A DNA stretch of 13,071 nucleotides. Source: CAWULT01 sp963923455 (GTDB taxonomy: Bacteria; Acidobacteriota; Vicinamibacteria; Vicinamibacterales; UBA2999). Location: positions 1 to 13,071 of the forward strand of contig CAWULT010000126.1 of the NCBI GenBank assembly GCA_963923455.1, given 5' to 3'. The position numbers and the translations under genes are program-made. Numbering within the stretch: position 1 is the stretch's first letter; the number at the start of each line of letters is the position of its first letter. The notes under the pieces are model-generated. The model searched no databases. It saw nothing but the letters and a program-made list of their open reading frames with translations, and was not told the origin of the DNA. Below are positions 5,366 to 11,881 of this stretch, piece by piece.

Positions 5366-7950
5366 GGCCTGGTCTCTCCCCGCCGCGCCGCGGCCACCGC
5401 GGTCACGGGCGCATCCACGTCGCGGACGCTGGCGGCCTGCCCCGCGGGCGCCGTCGCCGGCTCGGGCTGGCGCATCCGGAACGGAGCGCTGTTGATCGTC
5501 TCACGAATCAGCGTCGACATGCGGTAGTCGTCGCGCGCAGCGGCGCGCACGATGGCCCGCACGGTCGGCATGTCGTACGCCTCGAGCCCGCGGCCGAGCG
5601 CATAGGTCAGCAGCTTCTCGGTCAGCGTGCCCATCAGCACCTCGGGCCGCCGCAGCAGCGCCTGGCGCAGCGTCACGGCCCCGTCGATCTTCGTGCCGTC
5701 GCCCAGCACGCCCGAGGCGTCGATCGGCACTCCGGACTCCTGGGTCCGGAACGTGCCCACCGCGTCGAAGTTCTCGAGCGCGAGGCCGATCGGGTCCATC
5801 ACCTTGTGGCAGCTCGCGCACACCGGGTTGGCGCGGTGCATCTCCATCCGCTGCCGCACGGTCTGCACGCCCTCGCCCGGCTCCGGGAACGGAGGCACCG
5901 CGCCCGGCGGCGGGGGCGGCGGCGTGCCGATCAGGTTGTCGAGGATCCACTTGCCGCGCACGACCGGCGACGTCCGATCGGCGTGCGACGTCACGAGGAG
6001 GATGCCGCCCTTGCCGAGCAGCCCCTTGCGCGGCTCCTCCGACACGGTCACGCGGCGGAAGTGGCTGCCGTAGACGTTCGGGATGCCGTAGTGCTTCGCC
6101 AGCCGCTCGTTGACGAACGTGTAGTCGGCCGTGAACAGCTCCAGCGCGCTGCGGTCCTCGCGGATGATGCTGCCGATGAACAGCTCGAGCTCGCGCGCGA
6201 ACGCCTGGCGCAGGTCGTCGTCGAAGTCCGGGAATTCGTTCTTGTCGGGTGTGGCGCTGCGCAGGTTGCGGATGTGCAGCCACTGTCCCGCGAAGTTGTC
6301 GACCAGGGCCTGCGCCTTCGGGTCCGCCAGCATGCGGCGCACCTGCGCGTCGAGCACGGCCGGCCGCTGCAGCGTGCCGCGCGCGGCCATGTCGAGCAGT
6401 TCGTCGTCGGGAATGCTGCTCCACAGGAAGAACGACAGCCGCGACGCCAGGTCGACGTCGCCGAGCCGGTACGGCGCCGAGCCGGCGCCCGCCGGGGTGC
6501 GCTCGAGGCGCATGATGAACCGGGGACTGACGAGCACCGCCCGCAGCGCCAGCTCGATGCCGCGCTCGAAGCCACCGTCCTTGCGGCCCGCCTGGTAGAA
6601 GGTCATCAGCGGGTCGACGTCGGCCGCGGTCACGGGACGCCGGTACGCCCGCCGCGCCAGCGTCGAGACGATCGTCCGCGCGCAGGCGGGCTCGGCCGCG
6701 GCATTCGCCGGCCTGCACGTGAAGACCCGCCGCCGGCTGGGCGTGTCGGCCCCGCCCGTCGCGTTGAACGGCCCGCTGATCGTCACGCTCTCGACGTGCG
6801 GCAGGCCGAGGTGGTCCGTGGCGATGAGCGTCGTGCGCTCGAACGGCTGCAGGCGGTTACCGCCCTGCACCGACGGCCGCGCGAGAAACGCCACGCTGAC
6901 CGGGCGCTGCCCCGCGGGCACGCGCACCCGCACCTGCAGCCGCTGGTCGAGCGCGTTGACGATGTCGGTCGCGTTGACGGCCGCCTTCGTGTAGTCGTCG
7001 GCGCCACCGACCGGCGCCAGCAGTCTGCGCTCGCCGTCCACGGCGATCTCGAGCTGGTGGGGGTGCTCGAGCCCGCGGATCTGCCCCAGGTTGGTCTCGA
7101 GCAGCTTCACCTTGATCACGTATTCCCCGTCGAGGGGGAACGTGTGCGTCACGAGCAGCCCGCCGCGCGTGCCGAACGGCAGCCCCTCGCGGTGGCTGCC
7201 CTGCGAGGCGTCCCCGCGCACGCGATAGGTCTCCGAGCCGGCCGCAATCGACCGATCGGCCACGGCGAGCGCGCTGATCCTGCCGGCCGCCGACAGGTAC
7301 CGCTCGAGCAGGGCCGGCGACACGCCGAGCACGCCCGCGTTGTTGTCGAAGCCGTTGGCCGAGTCGTCCGGCGGCAGCAGGCCGGCCGGGTCGACGTCGA
7401 GCGCGAGCAGATCCCGGATGGCGTTGGCGTACTCCGCACGGTTCAGCCGGTGCGGCGCCGGGCGTCCGGGGTTGGGATGGGCCGCGCCCTCGCGGTCGAG
7501 CACGTCCTCGAGGTGGGCGATGAAGCGGTCCTGCGTGGCGGCGTCGGCGCGCGGCATGCCGGCCGGCGGCATCGAGCCGGTCCGCATCTTCCGCACCACC
7601 TTCTCCCAGATGGCGCCGTCGGCGGCCAGCCGCGCCGTGTCGACCCTGTCGAGCACGACGCCCGAGGCGGTGGCCGAGGTCTGCGCGCGGCCGTTGTGGC
7701 AGGCCACGCAGTACCGGTCGACGAACTGCTTGAGGCTGGCGGAGTCGAAGGACGCGTCCGGCGCGGAAGGCGCCGGACGCGCTGGAGTGACGCTCGCGGG
7801 AGGGGGCGCCTGGTCCGCGCGGGCCGGCGCCGGAACGACGCCGGCCGCACGGGCGGCGGCCGGCACGGGCGGGCCGCCCGACTGCGGCGCCGCCGCGACC
7901 ATCACGGTGGCCCAGACGGTGACGAGTGGAACGAACCGCCGTGCCTTCAT
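5362..7950 (-). CDS. Multidomain di-heme PSD/PSCyt protein (DUF1587-DUF1595-DUF1592-DUF1588-DUF1585)
   Basis: An 862-residue exported protein with a signal peptide at residues 1-21 and a Pro/Ala-rich linker to about 68. A cytochrome c-like domain follows, with CVACH at 81-85 for covalent heme and a SMPPAGMP segment (126-133) that could give the methionine ligand. Then, by family pattern: DUF1587/PSD3 about 165-228 (HRLNRAEYANAIRDLL), a beta-rich, possibly carbohydrate-binding-like region about 239-360, DUF1595/PSD5 about 425-486 (RRAYRRPVT), DUF1592/PSD4 about 492-618 (LASRLSFFLWSSIPDDELL), DUF1588/PSCyt3 about 634-735 with a second heme motif CASCH at 711-715 and VMDPIG after it, and DUF1585/PSD2 about 751-826. 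The length fits the family. It probably sits in the periplasm or on the outer surface and passes electrons; its substrate is unknown. The start at 7950 has AGGGG eight bases upstream. It follows the receptor gene by 48 bp and overlaps the next start by 4 bp. Confidence 0.95.
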   Translation of the reverse strand: MKARRFVPLVTVWATVMVAAAPQSGGPPVPAAARAAGVVPAPARADQAPPPASVTPARPAPSAPDASFDSASLKQFVDRYCVACHNGRAQTSATASGVVLDRVDTARLAADGAIWEKVVRKMRTGSMPPAGMPRADAATQDRFIAHLEDVLDREGAAHPNPGRPAPHRLNRAEYANAIRDLLALDVDPAGLLPPDDSANGFDNNAGVLGVSPALLERYLSAAGRISALAVADRSIAAGSETYRVRGDASQGSHREGLPFGTRGGLLVTHTFPLDGEYVIKVKLLETNLGQIRGLEHPHQLEIAVDGERRLLAPVGGADDYTKAAVNATDIVNALDQRLQVRVRVPAGQRPVSVAFLARPSVQGGNRLQPFERTTLIATDHLGLPHVESVTISGPFNATGGADTPSRRRVFTCRPANAAAEPACARTIVSTLARRAYRRPVTAADVDPLMTFYQAGRKDGGFERGIELALRAVLVSPRFIMRLERTPAGAGSAPYRLGDVDLASRLSFFLWSSIPDDELLDMAARGTLQRPAVLDAQVRRMLADPKAQALVDNFAGQWLHIRNLRSATPDKNEFPDFDDDLRQAFARELELFIGSIIREDRSALELFTADYTFVNERLAKHYGIPNVYGSHFRRVTVSEEPRKGLLGKGGILLVTSHADRTSPVVRGKWILDNLIGTPPPPPPGAVPPFPEPGEGVQTVRQRMEMHRANPVCASCHKVMDPIGLALENFDAVGTFRTQESGVPIDASGVLGDGTKIDGAVTLRQALLRRPEVLMGTLTEKLLTYALGRGLEAYDMPTVRAIVRAAARDDYRMSTLIRETINSAPFRMRQPEPATAPAGQAASVRDVDAPVTAVAAARRGETRP

Positions 7951-7998
7951 GCCCGAACCCCTGCGAGAGCGGGGAGACTGCTGGCCGCCGTCAGGCGA

Positions 7999-10992
7999 CT
8001 AGAAGTCGAACTGCCCGCTGAACTTGAACAGACGCGCGTCCATGATGCGCTGCGGCGTCTGCCACACGGCGTAGTTGTTGTTCATCTGCAGCACGACGCT
8101 GGAGTTCAGCGCGTTGTAGATGTCGAAGTTGATCATCGCGCGGCGCGCGCCGAACCGGAAGGTGCGGCCGAGGCGGATGTCGAACTGGTTCACGCGGTCA
8201 CCGTAGAGCGTGTTCGGCTCCACGATGTTGACCGTCACGTTGGCGGCGCCGCCCGAGAGCGGACGGCCGAGCGACGGCTGGACCTGGGCGTTCGGCACGA
8301 TCAGGTTGGCGATGATGTTCGGCCCCGGGCCGCTCTGCAGCGTCGCCGCCACGTTCAGGCCGATGACCGGCACGACGTAGGTGCCGAGCATCTTGACCTG
8401 GTGAAGGAACTTGCCCTCGTTGTGGCAGTAGAGCTGCGTCGGGTTGTCGACCAGCGCCAGACCGAAGCCGCTCGTCGTGTTGCCGGCCTTGGCCGCCACC
8501 TCGCAGTTGTCGGTGATCGTCCGGCCGGTGTTGAAGCCGCCCTGCAGCAGCACGCCGTTCTGCAGGCGCGCGTTCACGCTGACGTCGACGCCGTTCCACT
8601 CCTCGGTCTGCTTGCCGAAGTCGCTGGCGAAGGTCGTGTACTGGTCGAGCCGGCCGAACACGTTCGGGTTCATGTTGTAGAGCCCCGTGATCGTGTTGCC
8701 GCCGCCGTTCGGCAGGCGCGAATCCTGCGGCACCGTGATGCTGTACGGGCTGAAGTCCGAGGCCGCGCTGGCGCGGTTGTCGATCGCCAGGAAGTTGCCG
8801 TACCAGCGGCGGAAGTAGCCGGCCTCGATGCCCACCCGCGGCACGATCTCGTGCTGGATGCTCGTCGAGAACTCGGCGTTCCACGGACGGTTGCCCCAGC
8901 CGAAGCGCGTGTCGGGATTGAACGCCGGGATCGACGACAGCGTGCCCCAGGTGGCCAGCCCCGCGCCGCAGGTGTCGACGCTCCCCGTCGTGGCCGGGCT
9001 CTGCGCCGCCTGCGACACCAGGTCGCAATCGACGCGGTAGTTGTTGTTGTTGTCGACCCAGGCGCGCGTGGCCGAGGTGACCAGGGCCGCCGGGTTGCCG
9101 GTCGGCGTCGTCGCCAGCACGTACTTGCCGAGGCTGACCTTCAGCGCGGTCTTGCCGTTGCCGAACAGGTCGTAGCCCACCTGGGCGCGCGGCGTGATGT
9201 CCTTCAGGTTGTTCCCGGTCGTGGCCGGGAACGTGAAGTTGCGCGTCGGCATGTAGAGGGCCGCCCCCATCGTCTGCTCCGGGTAGCCGCCGATGAACTG
9301 GTCGTAGCGGATGCCCGCGTTGATGGTCAGGCGGTTGATGGTCCAGCGATCCTGCACGAACACGCCGATCTCGCCGATGACCTTCGAGCCCAGGCCGCTG
9401 GCGACCGGCGCGTACTGCGTGAACTGCGTCGGCACGCCGGCGGTGAACCGGTAGAGCAGCGCCGAGTCGTTGGTGCGCGACTCGGACTTGGTCGACGCCC
9501 ACGTGTCGGAGAACCCGGCCTTCAGCGAGTGCGACCCGGTCACGTACGACACCGAGGCGGTGGCCGTGTTGATGTTCTGCGAGCTGTAGCCGAAGAGCGC
9601 GCTCGACCCGCCGTCACCACCCTTGCCGCGGTACTGCAGGCTCGTGGTCTGCTCGATCACCGGGATGAGCGACCGGTAGGGGCTGCCCTCCTCCGGGTAC
9701 TGGTTGCCGAACGCCTCGCCGCGGTTGGCGAAGCGCGCCTCGAGCAGCAGCCGGTTCGTCATCGTCGACGTCCACGCGCCCTGCGCCAGGCGCAGCACCG
9801 GGAAGCGGTAGGCGACCGTCGATTCGGGCGAGATCGTCGCGCGGCTGTCGTCCCAGATGCGGCCCTGGTCGTCGTAGTAGAACGAGAACTTGTGCTTCTG
9901 CGCGGCCTGGTACGTCAGGCGGGCGTTGCCGCCCTTCTGCGTCACGCGGAACACGCCCTGCTGGCCGCGATCCGGATCGGGCAGCCACTTGGTGGCGTCG
10001 CCCGCGTTGCGGTTCACGTAGAGGCCGGCCACGAAGTTCCGGTTGTCCTGGAAGCGGGCCGAGCCGTAGAACCACAGCTTGTCGCGGACGATCGGGCCGC
10101 CGATCGACGGATTGATGTCGTAGGCCTGCTTCATCCGGTTCGGGTCGGGCAGGCCCTTCGCCTTCAGCTCGTCGGTGATGTTCTTGCTCTGCCAGCCCTC
10201 GTTCACGCCGGTGGCGAAGATGCTGCCGCGGAAGCTGTTGCCGCCCTCGCGGGGCACGATGTTGATGCGCAGGCCGCCGTAGGGCTGCTCCGCCGAGACG
10301 GCCGCGTAGTCGATGGTGACTTCCTGCGTCATGCCCGTGTCGGGCACGTAGTTCGAGAACTGCCCCTCGGAGAGCACGTTCCCCAGGCGCACGCCGTCGA
10401 GCTGCAGCCGCGTATCGCCCTGGCGGCTGCCGTGGATCACGAAGGTGGTGTTCTGCAGGTTGTTCGTGCCACCGACGTCCTGCAGCGCGCCGCGGCCGGG
10501 CTGGCTGGCCTGGAGGCCGGGAATCAGCACCAGCTGGTTGATGTGGCTGCGGCCGGCCGGGATGGCCTCGATCACTTCCTGCGTGAACACGCGCTGCTGG
10601 GTCGACGCCTGCACGTCCACGATGGGCGACTGGCCGGACACGGTGACCGTCTCCTCCAGGGCGCCGACGCGCAGGTCGGCGTTGACCGTCGCGATGAAGG
10701 TGCCCGACAGCTCGATGCCTTCACGCTTGACGGTGCTGAAGCCGGCGAGCGAGAACGTCACCGCGTACGTGCCGGGACGGAGATCGATGAAGCGGTACTG
10801 ACCGTTGCCGTCGGTCACCACGGTCCGGACCTTCTCGATCAGGGCCGGGCTGGCGGTCTCCACGGTCACGCCGGGCATGACCGCCCCGGACGTGTCGCGG
10901 ACGACACCGGTGATGGACGCCTGGGCGAAGGCCGCCGCGGGCACGAGCATGGCGCAGAGCAGCGCGCACGCCAGACGAGTGAGTCGCCTCAT
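7999..10992 (-). CDS. TonB-dependent outer-membrane receptor, Oar-like, with carboxypeptidase-regulatory domain
   Basis: A 997-residue protein. Signal peptide at residues 1-23 (cleavage after AFA). A carboxypeptidase-regulatory-like beta-sandwich covers about 25-110 (ITGVVRDTSGAVMPGVTV, YRFIDLRPGTYAVTFSLAGF). A Ton-box-like ETVTVSGQ lies at 114-121 and the plug domain runs about 125-262, ending INIVPREGGNSFRGSIFATG. The rest is a 22-stranded-type barrel, ending LFKFSGQFDF with the terminal aromatic residue expected for outer-membrane insertion. Extracellular loops include an Asn-rich DNNNNYRVDCD segment (647-657) and four cysteines (656, 675, 830, 856) that could form disulfides. The ATG at 10992 is preferred because it starts the signal peptide and has AGGAG 11 bases upstream; the open frame continues to 11124 without support. 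Receptors of this class take up large or scarce substrates powered by TonB; the ligand cannot be deduced. It is the first gene after the control region. Confidence 0.95.
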   Translation of the reverse strand: MRRLTRLACALLCAMLVPAAAFAQASITGVVRDTSGAVMPGVTVETASPALIEKVRTVVTDGNGQYRFIDLRPGTYAVTFSLAGFSTVKREGIELSGTFIATVNADLRVGALEETVTVSGQSPIVDVQASTQQRVFTQEVIEAIPAGRSHINQLVLIPGLQASQPGRGALQDVGGTNNLQNTTFVIHGSRQGDTRLQLDGVRLGNVLSEGQFSNYVPDTGMTQEVTIDYAAVSAEQPYGGLRINIVPREGGNSFRGSIFATGVNEGWQSKNITDELKAKGLPDPNRMKQAYDINPSIGGPIVRDKLWFYGSARFQDNRNFVAGLYVNRNAGDATKWLPDPDRGQQGVFRVTQKGGNARLTYQAAQKHKFSFYYDDQGRIWDDSRATISPESTVAYRFPVLRLAQGAWTSTMTNRLLLEARFANRGEAFGNQYPEEGSPYRSLIPVIEQTTSLQYRGKGGDGGSSALFGYSSQNINTATASVSYVTGSHSLKAGFSDTWASTKSESRTNDSALLYRFTAGVPTQFTQYAPVASGLGSKVIGEIGVFVQDRWTINRLTINAGIRYDQFIGGYPEQTMGAALYMPTRNFTFPATTGNNLKDITPRAQVGYDLFGNGKTALKVSLGKYVLATTPTGNPAALVTSATRAWVDNNNNYRVDCDLVSQAAQSPATTGSVDTCGAGLATWGTLSSIPAFNPDTRFGWGNRPWNAEFSTSIQHEIVPRVGIEAGYFRRWYGNFLAIDNRASAASDFSPYSITVPQDSRLPNGGGNTITGLYNMNPNVFGRLDQYTTFASDFGKQTEEWNGVDVSVNARLQNGVLLQGGFNTGRTITDNCEVAAKAGNTTSGFGLALVDNPTQLYCHNEGKFLHQVKMLGTYVVPVIGLNVAATLQSGPGPNIIANLIVPNAQVQPSLGRPLSGGAANVTVNIVEPNTLYGDRVNQFDIRLGRTFRFGARRAMINFDIYNALNSSVVLQMNNNYAVWQTPQRIMDARLFKFSGQFDF

Positions 10993-11003
10993 ATCGTTGC
11001 TGT

Positions 11004-11008
11004 CTCCT
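11004..11008 (-). promoter_or_regulatory. Shine-Dalgarno AGGAG of the receptor gene
   Basis: AGGAG, read on the minus strand, ends 11 bases before the ATG at 10992. It decides the start of the receptor against the in-frame upstream codon at 11124, which would add 44 residues ahead of an obvious signal peptide. Confidence 0.75.
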
Positions 11009-11054
11009 ACATGCCGTCGGGAGCGAACGGCGGACGGACTGTTCCGGGGCCGCG

Positions 11055-11085
11055 CCGCCACGGGGCGAACCGGGGTAAGTGGCGG
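11055..11085 (-). repeat. Inverted repeat CCGCCAC-17-GTGGCGG at the predicted transcript start
   Basis: On the minus strand CCGCCAC (11085-11079) is mirrored by GTGGCGG (11061-11055) across a 17-nt spacer. The arm centres are 24 bp apart, a little over two helical turns. It begins about ten bases downstream of the proposed -10 element, so it would either fold at the 5' end of the leader RNA or serve as an operator at +1. Which regulator would bind is unknown; the adjacent response regulator is one candidate. Confidence 0.4.
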
Positions 11086-11094
11086 AGCCGGTAG

Positions 11095-11124
11095 GTTATA
11101 CGGTTGTTGCGCCGGCGAAAACAA
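11095..11124 (-). promoter_or_regulatory. Candidate sigma70-type promoter for the receptor operon
   Basis: On the minus strand, TTGTTT (11124-11119) and TATAAC (11100-11095) are separated by 18 bp. The -10 matches five of six consensus bases and the -35 only three. A short palindrome, CGCCGGCG (11110-11117), lies in the spacer. Transcription would start near 11088, giving a leader of about 95 nt. It is one of the few AT-rich spots in this region, which makes it credible but unproven. Confidence 0.45.
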
Positions 11125-11142
11125 TTGCCCCGTAGGGGGGGC
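11118..11142 (-). terminator. Possible intrinsic terminator after the two-component genes
   Basis: On the minus strand GCCCC (11142-11138) pairs with GGGGC (11131-11127) across a 6-nt loop, followed by AATTGTTTT (11126-11118). The stem is only five GC pairs and the tail is interrupted. It lies 93 bp past the response-regulator stop, and its tail overlaps the proposed -35 of the next promoter. Confidence 0.35.
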
Positions 11143-11183
11143 ACTGACACGACCCCGCAGGGCGAACGCCGCACCCGCGGCGC

Positions 11184-11202
11184 GAGGCCGATTTCAGGCC
11201 TC
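11184..11202 (-). terminator. GC hairpin downstream of the response regulator, without T-run
   Basis: GAGGCC (11184-11189) and GGCCTC (11197-11202) form a perfect six-pair stem with a 7-nt loop, about 32 bp past the stop codon at 11235. No T-run follows in the minus direction, so if it matters it may stabilise the 3' end of the message rather than terminate it. Confidence 0.25.
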
Positions 11203-11234
11203 ATTGGGCAATCGCCCTTCGCCTGGCGCCGTGG

Positions 11235-11861
11235 CTACTTCAAGTGCACGATGCCGCGGCGCAGCGCCTCGGCCATCGCCGCCGTCCGGTCGTGGACGTT
11301 GAACTTCTGGAAGATGCTCTTCACGTGGGCCCGGGCCGTGTCGCGGCTCATGCCCAGCACCTCGGCGATCTCCTTGTTCCGCTTGCCGGTGACCAGCAGT
11401 TCCAGCACCTGGTGCTCGCGCGAGGTCAGCGACGGCTGGCTGGCGCGCGCGTCGAGCAGCGCCGCGATCTCGGCCGGCACCACCCGCTTGCCCTGGTGCA
11501 CGTCGTGCAGCACCCGCACGAGGTCGTCGAGCACGGCGTCCTTCAGCACGTACGCCATCGCGCCGGCGCGGAAGGCGCGGTAGACGTCCTCGTCGCCGTA
11601 GTACATCGTCAGCACGACGATCCGCGCGCCCGGGTCGCGCTCGCGGATGGCGCGAATCGCGTCGATGCCGCTGATGCCCGGCAGCTGCAGGTCCATCAGC
11701 GTCACGTCGGGCCGGTGCTGCGCGTGCAGCGCGACGGCTTCCTCGCCGGTGCTGGCCTCGGCCACCACCGCCATGTCGGGCTGCAGCTCGATGATGCGCA
11801 CCAGGCCCTGGCGCACCAGGCGGTGGTCTTCGACGATCAACAACTTCATCGGTGTGTTCAT
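11235..11861 (-). CDS. NarL/FixJ-family response regulator (REC + LuxR-type HTH)
   Basis: A 208-residue DNA-binding regulator. The receiver domain (residues 5-122) has the acidic pair E11/D12, the phosphoacceptor D57 in TLMDLQLPG, the switch Thr85 in VVLTM and Lys107 in YVLKD, all canonical. A LuxR/GerE helix-turn-helix covers about 145-204, with LTSREHQVLELL, NKEIAEVLGMSRDTARAHV and the IFQKFNVHDRTAAM tail. The ATG at 11861 is chosen because GGGA lies about 11 bases upstream. Alternatives in frame are a GTG at 11885, which would overlap the kinase stop as GTGA and add 8 residues, and ATG at 11849, giving MKLLIVEDH. The kinase gene ends 20 bp upstream at 11882, so the two form a pair. The regulator lies directly before the receptor control region, making that operon a likely target; the target itself is inferred. 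Confidence 0.94.
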   Translation of the reverse strand: MNTPMKLLIVEDHRLVRQGLVRIIELQPDMAVVAEASTGEEAVALHAQHRPDVTLMDLQLPGISGIDAIRAIRERDPGARIVVLTMYYGDEDVYRAFRAGAMAYVLKDAVLDDLVRVLHDVHQGKRVVPAEIAALLDARASQPSLTSREHQVLELLVTGKRNKEIAEVLGMSRDTARAHVKSIFQKFNVHDRTAAMAEALRRGIVHLK

Positions 11862-11881
11862 CACGTGGTCGCGTCCCGGTC

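Larger units (their letters stand above)
10993..11234. other. Intergenic control region between response regulator and receptor genes
   Basis: These 242 bp contain no convincing gene. Going in the minus direction they hold a GC hairpin (11184-11202), a terminator-like hairpin with a T-rich tail (11118-11142), a -35/-10 pair (11095-11124), an inverted repeat (11055-11085) and the receptor's ribosome-binding site (11004-11008). It is the only sizeable non-coding stretch in the window and the natural place for promoter control of the core gene set. Confidence 0.7.

Noticed and set aside
5892..5927. Proline-rich stretch in the PSD/PSCyt protein (GTPPPPPPGAVPPF, residues 676-689) considered as a frameshift or repeat artefact
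   Set aside because: A Pro-rich turn after the DNLIGTPPP segment is usual in DUF1588 proteins, and the frame continues correctly into the second heme motif.
9043..9057. Short GTT/AAC triplet repeat within the receptor gene
   Set aside because: It simply encodes the Asn run of an external loop; about four units is too short to suggest a phase-variation tract, and in-frame changes would not shut off the gene.
5806..11094. A plus-strand reading frame of about 1760 codons opposite the receptor and PSD/PSCyt genes
   Set aside because: Its product is Arg/Ala/His-rich with no recognisable domain, and it mirrors genuine minus-strand genes; long antisense frames are expected at this GC content because stop codons are rare.
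10993..11124. A 44-residue N-terminal extension of the receptor
   Set aside because: It precedes a clear signal peptide, is Pro/Arg-rich, and would cover the promoter and ribosome-binding site; the start at 10992 fits much better.
11135..11141. A run of seven G in the control region, considered as a slippage switch
   Set aside because: It is a single short run already accounted for by the terminator-like hairpin, with no sign of variation visible in one sequence.
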